Positions 36,353 to 49,900 are shown, counted from the stretch's first letter. The stretch: 64,000 bases of DNA from Fasciolopsis buskii (GCA_008360955.1 LUCM01006585.1:46313-110312); one strand, 5' to 3'. Notes: a model not told the origin generated them from the letters alone. Program-made: numbers and translations.

Positions 36353-39300
36353 CAAGACGGAGAAATATATACAAGGGACAAAGAAAAAGGAGTTCCTGAA
36401 TCATTTAATAAAGTGAGTGATAGCTTTGATTAATGTGATCACGAAATGAATGGCAGAAGACATGCCGACACAAATAATCCAACGGGCGATGTTTTGCATG
36501 GTCTGTCTATCCGTGAACCGGGAAAGGAATGGAATAGCGATGAAGTGGGCCATCGAAAAAGCAGATTTGAGCGGATGATGTCTGTAGATAACTGTAATGC
36601 TAAAATGACTGTTGTTTTCGGTATTCACATAACTTTGTGGAACACCAGCGTTCACCAAGGCTGATTGGGATGGAACTTGTAAACCTCGCAGAGGTAACCT
36701 GTCTGATAAGTAAGCATAAAGTTCATGATGGATGAGCTCTAAAGAGAACCAAACCGGATAACCTTTATTTTAATTGAGGATTAAGCAGGTGGCACCCGAA
36801 ATCCAAGAAAAACGAAGTGCATATCTTCAGCATTATCACATCTGCCGCAAGAACAGCAGCATTAAGACTACAGACAAAGAGATATCTTCGATGCATGTAA
36901 GCGAGTGATGGATAGACTGTTTTGGTGAGAAAATTTAGGAAGACATAAATGAAGCTTTTTTTCTACCCCGAAAAATGCTGGTACAATTTGTCGGTGGAAT
37001 TCGGGGTGGGACGGAAACAGTGGCCACTGGGTGAAACTTGTGCATCAACGTTCTCGGAAATCTTCATGATGATTGATGGTACTCCCAAACAGACGAGAGT
37101 CCTTTCTAACTACGGCGACAAATTCCTTCGGAGACAAGGTTAAGGTGTAAATATAGCCGCATAAAAGTGATCCTTCATTTGCTTAAAACAATGGAATGAA
37201 GAAATATAGAGGTCCCCAGTTATCCTTGGGTTGGTTAAAAGGTGATGCTTGTTCACAGACACTGAATCTGAGATCAAAAATGCATAAGCAACAGCTGATC
37301 CGATATTCCTACATGGAACCAGTCGAGAAATTACCATATCGACTGAGCCTTTGCTAGTCGGTTTACGACTCCATCTGTTTTCCTGGCCCGCTCGTTGTGG
37401 ATTAGGTATGACACTTCAGCCAGTCAGGTAGTGCGGTCAAAGGAAATCGCTTTCATTTGTGTATGCATTGCAGGGTGTAACTAGTTCATTTGATCACGTT
37501 CTTCATCACATTCTTTAACTCGAATCTGTCCAGTAAACATTATGTCTTGTGCATAACATGAATAGGTAGTTTATAAATTCACAATGGCAAATCAATGAGT
37601 TTGCTCCTATCTTTCTTTGGGGTCCATCCGCAAACTAGTATTCCTATCCCAGACAATATTTCCTCTTACATCATACGAAACATCCTGGTGATATTGGTTC
37701 AGATAAATCTGCTAAACAGTCCCGGATCCCATCGATTCACATTTGCCACAACAGACACGTTGTCTGGTTGATCTAAGCGCAGTAGCTGCAGGAGCAAACA
37801 GACATTCATTTGCAAAAATGGTCCCGGCACATGCTTATCAAAATTCTCAGTCCCCCTTGGTCTACACAATGCACGAATAACTGTAGAGGCATCTGCACTT
37901 TTGAAGCTCATTACTTTCATTGTTTAACAAACGTTGCAAAACTGCTTCTATCCGAAAAATGATTACGCGGTCGTTTAGCCGTTTCTTGTTTGTCATTTAG
38001 GTTTTAGAGTCAATGGTGACGCTCAATGATCAGATCATAGTCAGTTGTCACTTTAATTTTGGTCTAATGCTTGCGTTGTTGGCTGCCGTCACAAACCACA
38101 AGTGTTTTTGATACTCATATTTGACATCCCTTTGACAAAAAGAAATTCCCAAATATTAACCTGTTTCAGTCACTACCGTTTTATATTTGTTCATGCAGCT
38201 AATACTAGGAGATAACCTTCAGTACGCATTCCAAGATTTTTGCAAACCAGTCTTTTTACAGAAGGTTTTCGATTAAGATTTCCTGGGAAAAGAACACGTG
38301 AGAAAATTGTGCATTTGCTTCTATCGAGGTAGCTTGATAGACACCACACTCCTAATGAACAATTATTAAAGATATCCATTTAAACACTTGTTGGTTGATC
38401 GAAATCAGGTGGTCACTATAGAAATTCGCGGACAGAATCGATCAGATATTACATTAATAGCATACACGTAATATTTCCCATTTCACGTGACCATAACGAT
38501 AAAATTGACCCGATGGCACACTTACGCCAGAGATTGCTAGAGTAATTTTTCTTTCCCAGTGATCATTTGAAAGCACTGAAATGCCGTGCCAGCAGCATTT
38601 ATCATAAATAAAACATGAGTAGCACTCATTAACAAGACAGTGAGGATGGCAAAATTGTTGTTTTTAAGATGCGATAATAAAGCGTTACATCAGGGAACAA
38701 TTTCTTTTTCTAATTTTCTCACACGATTATTCAAGTGACAGGTATCTGGTAGAAATATGGTAATAGTGTCAGTCACCAAGTGAAAACTGCACTAGGTGGG
38801 TTTAGTACATGACAGCCCTCCGGTTACTGCAAAAGCGTTGTGGGCTGCTATTATGAATTCGAGCACCAACGAATAAGTATTTTAAGCAAGGAGTTACTCT
38901 GAAACCACTACACCTACATAAGTTTAATGGGTACACCATATCATGAAAAATACTCGCCAAATCATTTAACCGCAGAAATGTCTCACCTCGGATGAAAGTA
39001 GTCGACTACGACGTGTGATGCGTAAATGACGAAAAACAACCTCACCCAGGAACCACGGAATTCCAGCTGGTTGGCGATTCCTTAAATATGCTACAGTAGC
39101 GTTTATCCGCTACAAAGGCCAGATAATTAATTTTGCCCTTAATGTTCAGAACTGTGCAAAAGGGCCTAGAACGATACATCGGGAGTAAATTTCCTTAGGT
39201 TCTAAACGTTTTTAGTCTTCGTCGTTTGAGCACCTCTCGTCTGCCGGCATTCACATCCGAAAATGCATCCCAGTGCCCAGTAGAAAGTGAAATTTTTATA

Positions 39301-40805
39301 ACTTATCTGAATGTGATTCTATAAATATAGTGTATTCAGGCACTATAATCCCATCCTGGGGATTACCTCATATTTGACTTTCGTTTCTAAAGTACAAGCA
39401 ACAGTTACTATGCCTTGTTTGTGAACTGGTCCCCTTCTATCGTTCGTTTGAAATTCCAACGACGAACCACGCCTGAAGACAAGGCCAATTGTCTTCTTCA
39501 TTTCGTTTATTTTAAGAATGAAGTTCACTCATGTCGATGAAATTTCAGAGTAATTGCAGTTTTCGAGGCATCTGAACGAGTACATAAGAAGTTTCCAGAT
39601 TAATTTCGCCCTGGTGTTTGGATGGATTCTGCGGCTATTTCTGCCATCCGTCAACTTTCTATTGTTCTTCTTGAGCGTAAATGGCAATGTTAAGAGAACA
39701 AGAATATTTGAAAAAATACAACGAAGTTTTTCTAGTCCGATAAGTGGTCTTTGTGAATTACTCAAATTACTGTATGAATTCAACGTCACTCGCTAATCTT
39801 AAACCCTGCAACCACTTAGAGCCATTTTGAAGACCACCCTAACTGTGACCTTAACACCCATGCAACAGTCGGACAAGATTTCAATGAAGGTGACAGCGGT
39901 GAATGTGTACTATGAAATTGTGACGTTACCGCCATGGTGACATTCAAGTCCGGTGAGAATGATCGATTAACGACCGTTAGTTAACTATTAAGCCGAAATC
40001 TCAGAGGTTGGTAATCTGTGTAACGCATTTACATGCACATAAATGGAAGCGTAGGATAAAATTCCTGACAATTCGGAATAATTAAGGACAGAATTCTACG
40101 GCAACGAATAAAGAAAAAGAATTGCATGGGTGAATAAAAGTATTTGCAATTAAAGAAGAACACCCAGTTTTTGGTACAAATTCACATGGGTTTTTGATGA
40201 CTCTCTAACAGTACTCCAAAGGCACAAAATTGATCGCAAATAGTTGATCAGTGTCTGCTCCAATGGACGAAAATATATGCGTCCTTTTGGCCACCAAACA
40301 AAGCACTCTGATGAGGTCCCAAGGAGCACAATTTACTGGGGCTGCCTATTCACTGTCCGTTTTAATAAACCACTGTCAGATATCGTAACTGTATTAACTT
40401 TAACATTAGTCGCCTTGCTTTCTAACCACAGTACTGAATTGAGTTTAGGTCGGCCCATTTCCTGCTTGTACTTTTCGTTATGAAAGTAATTCTGCTGAAC
40501 TGTTCTCAGTCTGTACTCGTTTATTATCTCACGCTGCTAGCTGTGTACTTCCAGGTCACATCTGTTATTTATACAATCTTTCATTAACTTTCGTCTTTGT
40601 ATTCCTTTAACCCACTTGTCTCACCAAATAGGAGGGTTGAGTCTAGAATGGGTATATATACTTTTTCACAGAGGAATCTTCCGATTCAAATAAATCAGTT
40701 TGACGATGCATTAGATATAGCCTTTTTAGTGGTTGTGTCGATATCTATGGCTTTTGATGTATATTATAGCAGCCGAAATTTAATCATCCCAATGATTTTT
40801 TATAG
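36353..40805. other. no confident gene
   Basis: Minus open frames at 36401-36658 and 37699-37920 and a plus frame at 36949-37143 have protein-like composition but no recognisable domain. The last 200 bases before 40806 are pyrimidine-rich and intron-like. Confidence 0.3.
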
Positions 40806-41035
40806 ACAGCTTACAAAGTAAACTGAAGGGCAACCAGCCAAACAGAAAGCAACAATCTCACGCACAACTCCCAAGTGACTGCGATCCCATAGAAGATGAA
40901 CGCGAAGCACGCTGGTGGGAGCATGTATCTACCCTCTATAAACGAAGGGACTTGATAGGAGGAATTCAGCTGGAATTAGGGAGACATGTACCGTGTCTCC
41001 CTTTGAGGCTGGCTACCGGCGAGGACGATAACTGA
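40806..41035 (+). CDS. unidentified terminal exon candidate
   Basis: A T-rich tract ending in TTTTTTATAG forms a good 3' splice site. It is followed by 75 open codons ending at TGA (41033-41035), with two leading bases (phase 2). The translation begins SLQSKLKGNQPNRKQQ, passes through an acidic-basic stretch (CDPIEDEREARWWEHV), continues TLYKRRDLIGGIQLELG and ends TGEDDN. The paired Trp, the KRRD cluster and the lack of low-complexity make it look like real protein. I do not recognise the family. No ATG is needed because the exon is internal or terminal. No AATAAA was seen soon after the stop, which weakens the terminal-exon reading. It could also be a remnant of an unrecognised mobile element, as a tRNA-like repeat begins only 36 bases downstream. 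Confidence 0.36.
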
Positions 41036-41070
41036 ACAAAATTAACTCGATGATTCCGATTACCCCGGAT

Positions 41071-41140
41071 GAATGCTGGTGGCGCACGGGTGCAAACACG
41101 CATTGAAGTTGGGAAGTCTGGGTTCACACCCTGGGTGCGT
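41071..41140 (+). mobile_element. tRNA-like SINE head candidate
   Basis: A box B of the form GGGTTCACACCC (41117-41128) with a pairing T-stem follows an A-box-like TGGCGCACGGGTGC about 30 bases earlier. The outer arms do not pair well. Confidence 0.38.
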
Positions 41141-43006
41141 TGGAGGATACGTATCACTGATAATCTCTATTAAAAGTGAAATTCCAATCACCTGCTTCTT
41201 GAGTTTAACGATGACCGTATTCCTTGAAGTTCGTGTATTGAAGACGGAGTTCGAAGAGCCGCCAGCCAAGCATGAATTTCAATGGTATTACCCATATAAA
41301 ATCGGTATCGATAAAAATGGGTCCTGCTGACAGAAATACGAAATATTTCGACGCGGATTTTTTTATTGAATCGCGCAGTAACCGCAGATTGCGGAAATCT
41401 TAAACGTACTTTTCAATACACACAACACTGCCGTCTGAGTGAGCAACAGAATAGTTGTCAACGTTGCTAGACCCAGGCATCCCTTTGATAAATTAGTTTC
41501 GAAAACGTTGGTTGATTTCAGATGAATTGCTTATGTTCAAGCTACAGTGCATTATCCCACACTGTCCCAGATCGTTTCCGGTAGCTTTTTCGGACGCCTA
41601 ACTAATTGCGTGACCGCAGATAGTTGGAACATTTTTGAAATCGTCAGGATAATTTCATTGAGATTTCTGAGTTTGGCAATTTAGGAGGGCAGGTACGAGG
41701 GCTATGACAAATATTAATATGGGTGTGGTAACAAAACCAAGTCATTTTGCTTTGTCCCGCTAAATGTATACACCGCTGTTTACTCCGTTAAGCATGCTAG
41801 AGCTGATCTCTATGGCAGCAGGTTTATTCAGAAACGCCATTTCTTCAGAAATGTATGCCATGTTCTGTCTTTCGATGACGGGAATTCAAGCACCATTTGG
41901 CAACAACCAAGCATTAAAGGAAGGTTTATGTCAATATTTGTCAAGAGAATTACCATCGATCGGTTGGATAAATTTTTCTAATTCGATAGTTCATTTCCGA
42001 TATATTTTCCCTACAATCGCTTTGCTGCTCAATTTCTACTGCGTGGCAAATGTTTGCTTGAATGCATTTCAGTGAGCTTAAAATACCGTGTCCAGCAATT
42101 TGTGCACACACGCTTTTTTTAATCTACGGAGTGCGCCGGACTTCTGTTTTTCACGCACATCAAGGTTGAACTATTTTAGTGCCATGGCATTTACTAGTGC
42201 GATCTGCCGAACAGCTCAAGTGTTGACGGTCCGATCAATTGTGTCTCCTGTTGAACGAAACATTTGAAATCCGCTAGAATATATTTGAGGTAAATAAAGC
42301 TTAATTATGGTTCCAAATATTTGTATGCCATGGAAACTTATCTTTCTAGGTGTTTTCCTGTGCATTGATTTGATCAAACGGTCGTGAACTGGAAAGGTCC
42401 TTGGAGGATTTACTGAATCCCAGACTGCTCTATTCGGCTTCCGTTTGTGCACTTACAAAGCGAATGTTTGTCTCTGGTGACTTTGTCTTTAGATATTTCG
42501 TCGATTTGCAACAAATTATGAGAATGAGGAACCGAAAATTTAGTTTTACGATATCTGACACATTATTTTTAAGGTTTCTTTCAATACCGAAGTCTTAATC
42601 AAGTCACATTACAGAACAGTTTTCTCAGGTCAACAAATAAAATTGCTAAGGCCCATGTCCAAGGAAAGCCACACTTTTTTCACCAGGAGAAACTTGACGG
42701 ATTTTATCCTTCTCTTTCCTACCAGCAACGTGCTATTCTCGTTATCATCAGCGGTTTGTTTCTTGTTAAAATCCGGCTAATAATAATGCTAATGCTTCTG
42801 ACACATCCAAGTTTATTTATTGCGAGTATCCCTAATCAATATTGTTAGAGGTATTTGTCAAAAGACTTCTTGTGGTTTCATAAAATGAGTTACTCTGCTT
42901 TCAGAGAGATCTCGTCAAGGTTATCTGCGTGAACAAACGGGCGGAGAGCTGTGATCGATAGTTAGGTTTTCTCGACATATACCGAAGTACTCCAGCTGCA
43001 TTCCAG
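41141..43006. other. no confident gene
   Basis: The plus open frame 41764-42075 (103 codons) is hydrophobic in parts but has no domain and no matched splice sites. I see nothing else. Confidence 0.3.
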
Positions 43007-43133
43007 ATGGATCACTATGAATCCACAATTTGTAGACACCTAAAGTTGTCTGATATACAGTTGCTCCTAGACGATTCTCCAAAAGTCACCTACTGGCATA
43101 TCACCCACGGAAAAATAATACTATGTGTTCCTG
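43007..43133 (+). CDS. unidentified exon candidate
   Basis: A pyrimidine-rich acceptor (GCATTCCAG) directly precedes ATG. The frame runs 42 codons (MDHYESTICRHLKLS, then LLLDDSPKVTYWHITHGK) to a weak donor, CCTG|GTATTT. The composition is protein-like, with no recognised domain. The open frame continues past the donor into a TA-rich stretch, so the 3' border is uncertain. Chance is a real possibility. Confidence 0.2.
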
Positions 43134-45430
43134 GTATTTCTGTAGGCATGTATGTACTGCTGTTGTCCTTCACACATATATACATATATATTTCTGCCTC
43201 TTGACGCAGAGCACTCCGTCAATGTAATTTACTGCACAGCTTTTGGACACTAACTAACAACAAACATGGAACAATCCATCTATTCTGAATAAACCTGGAG
43301 TTCGTGTGAAATCGCACGGTAAAGCATTGTAAACACTACAACCGTATCATTCGGTCAGTTCACTAAATCACCAGGTAGAGGAGTGCAGAAGGTCAACTAT
43401 TAACGGCTCCACTGGTTAACGGTCAGTTCTCTGCTGAGAATAAACATGCTCATCTAATAACAAATACAATTTCTGGATAGATTAGAATTCAGTTTTCTGC
43501 ACTTTTGATCTTTTCATTGCTTGCTGGTGGCCTAATCCTTACCAGGCTACTGTTCAGTATAACCAGTTCTATTCCTGTTGCCTTCCCGCACTGACTGATT
43601 TAAATATGAATTCCCTCTAAAACCCTAATGTCTAGATCAAATACCACCGCAACTTCCAAGGACCACTTCGCAGCCGGTGAATTAAAGTATTTTGTTCTCA
43701 ATGACGACTTTTAGTAGATAGCCCACACAGATTTCCGACAACACGGCAAAGTGATCTTGTTCTATTTTTGCAAGAAAGAGGACACCACCTTCTGATTATG
43801 AGCAGTAAATTACAAATGCCTTGCTTTCTCTTACAACAAATACTATTTGGCATCAATAAGTCAGTTTCAAGGTGAACCGTGGAAACTTAAAAGAATTACC
43901 TCTTACTTCGGTGTTCCGCCCCTAACTCTAGGTAGATGGCTGCAGTGGTTTCTTCGCAGAAATTCAGTCTCACTGTGAATTTTTCAAGCTCTTGAGTGTG
44001 AAAACGAATACTATAAACCCTTGTATACGTTCTACTTAGACTACGCTAACCAGATACTTTATTGCATAAATTTACGTGAAGTTTGTTCACATTTGTAAGG
44101 CGCAAATTACCCCATTATTACTAAGGGCTTCGTCGGAATTCAAATTTATGAGCATCTGAGAGTGCCTACCCAACGGACGTTCGAGTTAAGTTTATATGGG
44201 CTGGTTTTTCTCTTTTAGATGACAATCATGCAAAAGCGCACAACAGCACAGTGGGATCAGTAAAACTGGCAAATCAGTCACGAATGGTAATGTGCATGGA
44301 AATGCTTTATCGGAACACTCAATGGGGACTAAATGGACTGATTCTGGACGGACATTGGGAGCTATCGGAGACGAATAACTGGACAGAACGGATATCGAAT
44401 GCATTTACCTAACTAGCGCATGCGTCATTTGAGTGACTGCTTAGTGTGGCATGACAATCGTCTAAGCATTCCTTGCCAGTTATTACTGCTCACTGAGGGG
44501 TTTTCGGGCGTACCGAGAATCAAATGACAAATATCTTGTACACCGAAGAAAAACCTAAAATTTTATTAGCAAACTGTGGTTCATTGTTATCAAAATTTGC
44601 TTTTGCTTTCTACTACTGGTTGCTGAAAAAATAAATGTCAATAAAAGCTTAGTGGCCAATTTTGTTTAGCTTATTAGTCGGATAATTCAGTAAGTGCAAA
44701 CCACAGTACCTTTTCAATGAGACTGATGACTTTTTCAAATTTCTCTATGGAAAATATTTTTGACCATCCACACTGCACATTTAATCAGATGTCAATCACC
44801 TAAATGTTTTTTAAGTGGACGTTCCCATGCGGCCCTAATTGGGTTTCCCCAACATTTCACAAAAGAAATTGAAATAATGAACTTCTTACAGTCATTTTTG
44901 GCTTTATTTCTTGTCATTGATGAAGACCCACGCTGTGACTCATCTCAGACCACATCACAATCTGATTATCATCTAACCAAATACTTTTTCACATGTGCCC
45001 ATGGAATCATAGGCTTAGAATTAAACAGGACCAAATGTCTCAGATAATACATGCACCCTTTCCAAAGGAATATGGAAAGCTGGTTTCGTATAACAATTTT
45101 GCAAGATACCTAACAAATGCGGATTTAAAGGCCCACAAAACATTTTACACAGTTTTGAGATAATAGTTGGAAGTGGTGGTCAGAGTCTTGCGTAATCCCC
45201 GCAATAAAATGGCATTCACGCATGACTGACACTGCTTATTCCGTGTGAATGTTAGATTTGATTTAGCACTGAAATAATTGCAGTCATTGTAAGTCACCAA
45301 TAACTTGCTACCTAGTTTTAAAAGTTGGACCAACAAAACTGTCAAAAACATCCATCTGTTCTGACATAAAGTTCCTGGACAGGATGAAGTGAATCTAAGG
45401 AAGAAAACCACCTAAAACTGTCGAATTACC
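43134..45430. other. no confident gene
   Basis: Open frames at plus 44760-45047, minus 44192-44404 and minus 45145-45411 lack domains. No mobile-element motif was recognised. Confidence 0.3.
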
Positions 45431-45621
45431 ATGACCGAACCTGCACAGAACGGATGGAAAACTCGATGGCTAATTCTCTACTTTATTGGTGATTGTTGTA
45501 ACCTTGATCTACGAAATTTTCAGTCATTTTTACCAGTGGACAGTATTTCGTTTCATCCGAGCATGCTTTTTACTCAGGTACCCGGAGGTGCAACCACAAG
45601 ACACCGAATGCTTTGTCCTGT
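45431..45621 (+). CDS. unidentified first-exon candidate
   Basis: An ATG in a fair context (TTACCATGACC) opens 63 codons and runs to a consensus donor CCTGT|GTAAGT at 45622, beyond which the frame stops at once. The translation starts MTEPAQNGWKTRWLILYF; a short hydrophobic run is followed by CCNLDLRNFQSFLPVDS and ends TRHRMLCPV. The agreement between the end of the frame and a strong donor is the main support. No domain is recognised. An alternative is an internal exon starting after TTTTCAG near 45521. No following exon was found. Confidence 0.3.
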
Positions 45622-45878
45622 GTAAGTAGTAAATAATGCTTTCACAAAATTGTTCATCTTATGATATCAACACAGCCAGTGGTTAAAGAACTGTATTGCC
45701 TGCCGCCTAAGTGTGACGAGTGCTTTGAACACGACCTGCAAACTTTGGCCAATTGCTTGGAAGTCAAGTACCAGTCGAGGCCGATTGGTTTGCGCTAACG
45801 GCCCGAGGCCATGCAAATCACTAACTGATAGGTGTACTACCGCCCCGTGGTGAAGTTCAACAAATCAAGATTCTACAT
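45622..45878. other. no gene seen
   Basis: Short intervening sequence, possibly repeat-derived (GC-rich patch with GCCTGCCGCCTAAG), not assigned. Confidence 0.3.
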
Positions 45879-45945
45879 GGTAATGTAATGGCTAGGGCTT
45901 CTGACTCAGTCGTTTTTCCTAGGTCTACATCCTAGGTCGGGTACG
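45879..45945 (+). mobile_element. tRNA-like SINE head candidate
   Basis: TAATGTAATGGCTAGGGC (A-box-like) and AGGTCTACATCC (B-box-like) are about 35 bases apart. The flanking CCTAGG is repeated on both sides of the B box. No shared body with family A. Confidence 0.35.
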
Positions 45946-46767
45946 GTTTTATGCACCGATGACGATTCCTAAAAACGATGAAACATATATGCACCGCTTC
46001 CATGTTTTAATGGTCAAATGTGTGTTGCTACCACACACTGAACATTTTCGGTGACGTGTCATTGTTTTGTATGCTTTGACTAGTGTGTTTCTGAAAGTTA
46101 TTGACCAATCCAACGGCAATGAAACTGATAGATGGCAGGAATCTGCTAAATCGAGAGGTCTAACGAGCCCGCTAACCAATTAAGTTTCATGCCCGTTAGT
46201 TGGTCTAAATCTTTCTGCCACCTGCTTTTGGATCCAAATGTGTGCGCATGCACATGATGGGTATGAGCCGATTTCTATTGTTGAGGGTGATGCAGGCAAG
46301 ATTAGTGGAAGCGACAGATAGCTTTGCGACATTTGAAGTGATGATGTTAGCGCTGCTTAATCTCGGGCAAGCTCAGCTGATGACAACCATCAAAACTTCA
46401 AGTGGTATGTGCATTTTTGGAATCACCGTAATAGGTTGGTCCTTTCAGAGTATGGCATGACTAGCGATTTCTCGCAAGCGCTTTCTAACATTCAGGGATT
46501 GACTTGAGAAGCAGTCGCGTTGTTGTGAGACTTTACCATGTGAATTTAAAACTGGAAGTTCAGATTTTTACAGTGTCCAGAAGTTGTTCAGTCATTGTTC
46601 AACGCATCTAATGAGACCACTGGCCTAAACATCGACTAATCACGACCACCGTCATCTTAAACACTCACTGATGCAAGAATTAGGCTTACTCAAACTCGAC
46701 TTCTCCTAGTTTTGAATAGAGCCCAAGAAAGCGAAAGTTTTGACTAGTTTTGATAGAAATTGTACGA
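45946..46767. other. no confident gene
   Basis: The plus open frame 46242-46460 (Met- and Leu-rich) has no recognisable domain or splice borders. Confidence 0.3.
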
Positions 46768-46791
46768 GAGTCTTCTGAGTGCTAGAAGACT
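46768..46791. repeat. perfect 9-bp hairpin
   Basis: GAGTCTTCT pairs with AGAAGACTC around a 6-7 base loop, about 70 bases before the (TA) tract. No T-run follows, so it is not a terminator. Confidence 0.6.
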
Positions 46792-46859
46792 CACTCTGGG
46801 GTCTCTGAAGGCTTCTCTGGAGAGTCTTTTTGAAACAAGTTAAGGACACTAAAGAACTA

Positions 46860-46860
<1 letters not shown>

Positions 46861-46942
<82 letters not shown>
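46861..46942. repeat. (TA)41 microsatellite
   Basis: 82 bases of uninterrupted TA, flanked by ACTAG and CTAAAA. The run of Tyr-Ile codons it creates on the minus strand is an artefact. Confidence 0.98.
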
Positions 46943-46943
<1 letters not shown>

Positions 46944-49900
46944 TAAAAACTGTTCCATTCAAAAAATATTTAACATATGAAGACTTTTCACGTCTGCTCT
47001 TGAGGCGGTTTGGAAACTTCCGGGGTTGATCCTTACTTTGCCTCATTGCATAAAAGTTAATAATGTAAATTTTTGGCATTGACTGATATTTCATGTTGTC
47101 CGAGTGATACTTAAGCCGGGACACCTAAGGGATGCAGCTTAAACGTTGAAATCATTCGTTTTAAAAGAAGTACAGCAAGCAAGCTAAATTAGCTCCACTA
47201 CCTGGGATTCACATTCAGGAAATAGCTTTTTCCATATGCTTGAAAATTTTCAAAAAATTAGAGCAAAGCTTAACATTTCACATTGTCCAGAATGGGTCAG
47301 AAATGACAGCATGCATAAAACAAAGAAGCGTATCGCGAAACAACCAGGTAAATAGCTGACGAACAGGGACCCAAGCTTGTACAATCTGGTCAGTGTGGCA
47401 AATAAAAAATAAGGATTAAAGACAACTTGCAGAATGAGACATTGCTGGAGTGATAATACTAGGAGTGAGCGCGATACTATTCAGATGATCATTTCCAAGC
47501 TGCACAAGTAGAGCAAACCTTTATGGATACCACTGGCAGGCAAACGCGTAGTCAACTAAAGGGCTGGGCCTTTGAATTTTAGGAACATTCCATTACGGAA
47601 TAAGATAATTGGTTGCGTTGGAGCAACAAGTGGACAAATGAAGGAAAATAGTCAGATCCTTGAGGTGCTACCCATTAGACTGGTTTAGAAGAGTTGAATT
47701 TTATGATCCCAAATTACCAAAGACAAAACTAAGACCAGAAAAGCAGAGTTGGAGTAACTCGGAATCAGAGGACAACTGATGCTTGTGAGTGTTATCTATC
47801 TCAAAAGCTAATGAACTAGGCATTCTAACAAGGGTAATGCGTGTGACTGTTGTTCATAGTCAATTTTTGATAACATGCTGCTGCGTACTTTGTAGCACCT
47901 AAGTGAGCTTAACCTCGGCGAAATACACGAATTCGATTCTTTTTGCAGTTTGAGTTATCCAGATTCCATTTCTAGTACGGGTGGCTATTGCAATTCACTC
48001 AGTTGTATATTTCGAGAAACCATTATGTAATTAAACAACAAAAACGCGTTAAGCATGTGGCAGCAGTAGCTATTAGCATTTGGAAAAACTTTTCGAATAT
48101 AAAATTGTTACCTGCTAAAATTATTGCCCACCAATAGTGTTCAATGATTGACCGCCCCCAGAGCGTACCCGTACACACCCATAAGAGAGACGCCCGCGGA
48201 AAGTTTCAAGGGGCTGCCATCGGAAAAATGAGAAGAACTCCAGAGTGGCATTAATTATTTTTTTAAGTGGGAGCTGAGAACGTTTGGTCATAACTTACTC
48301 AAGGCTGAGCTAAAACCGACTTATTTACTTTTCAGTCGTGCAGGCTTTTTGTATGACCCATGCCACGAATCGCCCTTTAAGTGGTGCCCAAACCTCAACA
48401 AAATGCAGGGCTTCCCGTTTAAACAAAATTTTTAGACATTATTATGCAGAGAGTTCCTAAAATTAATCAAAATACCAAAGAAATGTCTACGTACTCACAG
48501 TTTTACGGACGAATAGTTCCGGTTTATCTTGATCTTCGGTTCACACGAAGGGATGAAGTCCATGTTATTCGCCGCGTCCCATGTTTACGCCAAGAATAAC
48601 GATTTCCACTTGAGTGATTAGCCTCTATTGCGCTGGGCCCAAAATCATCAAAAGCTGACTGAGAATAAACAGTGGTACTGTCTAGAACACGATGCGATAA
48701 CAAGAATCCGTTGGTGGCATCGTGACCTGTCCAGTTGGAATGTTTGAGATTAGTTGTATGAACCAGACTTTACATCCCATTTGTAATTCCAGGTATCGGT
48801 GATGTACACTTCCTGATGCGCATTACATGAAGAAACTGTGAATTGTTACACATCTGAAGTATTGAGTTTTCATACTGGGAGAAACATGAGCCCGATGTTC
48901 TAATATATACGTGTTCAAAGCAAATTTACATACTATGACAAATTCAACATCATTCACAGTTACTCCATGATGCATTCGAGCAAATTAAGTCCTTTGATCA
49001 CCAGCTGGATTCCAGAGGAATGTGAGCATTTTTTTAGTTGTACAAAGTCTGGTTCTTCCCCAAAGTGAATTGTTTTGAAAAGAAGACCTTGTACTTTCCG
49101 CGTTGTACTGGAAAAATTGTTTAAGGTTTGGTCAAAAATTTGTGTTGTCATAATCTTCTATTAACCTCTGGTATGCGAAGCTTTAGTGACTACTGCTCAG
49201 CTTCATTTCAAGGAAGTAGGTTTCGTCCCCTTTAAGGGAAAATTCAGAGCAGAAAACCGGTGTGCTAAGGTCTCCACAAATGGATTTCAAATACTAGCCT
49301 CAAGGTCCTCAGCTGCATGATCACTTTTGAGTCAGTTTAATTGACAGAATGTCAGAACCTCTGGAAGCATCTCTCTAATATAAGAGATACCAAATATTTG
49401 CAAGCGCTACTGGGAGTCCGAAGCACTGTAACTTCAGCAGTGACCTGATTTCGTTCGATCCTTGCATATCAAGAGAATCAATCCAAAAATAAGCTCCGGA
49501 AAGATTAAAAGATACAATAGATTCCAGTACAAATACGACTGGATCAAAAAAGCTCAGTATTTTTAAACTTCGAACCAGAAACAGTTTGATAAATGTTTCC
49601 TGTGGAAGGCAGAGTTTCTGATTTTCTTGTCTACATCAAAGAGCAAAACTTTTTTCTTTTAATGTGAATGATCAACGATAGAGGGATTTGTTGCTCACAT
49701 GATGTTCGTCGAACGCCTGCCTAGTGGTTTTCAGCCCAGAATTCTGTTAACTTTGGATCTTATGTACTAACTCAATGAGTTCATTCCTCGCATTCCTAAA
49801 ATATTATCTACTCCAGATGGTAATTTTGGCTTTTATTAATAATACGGGAGTTTTTAGTCCATCGTTTCAAAAAGTGATTTAGCATCCCGTTATTCTCACC

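Noticed and set aside
36401..36658. Minus frame containing VNAGVPQ, like the AGVPQGS motif of LINE reverse transcriptases
   Set aside because: The following residues do not continue as an RT (no YxDD, no flanking blocks); the short match is likely chance.
41764..42075. 103-codon plus frame with hydrophobic parts
   Set aside because: No domain, no splice-consistent borders; within the range expected by chance in 64 kb.
46849..47124. 91-codon minus frame with a long Tyr-Ile run
   Set aside because: The run is the translation of the (TA) microsatellite.
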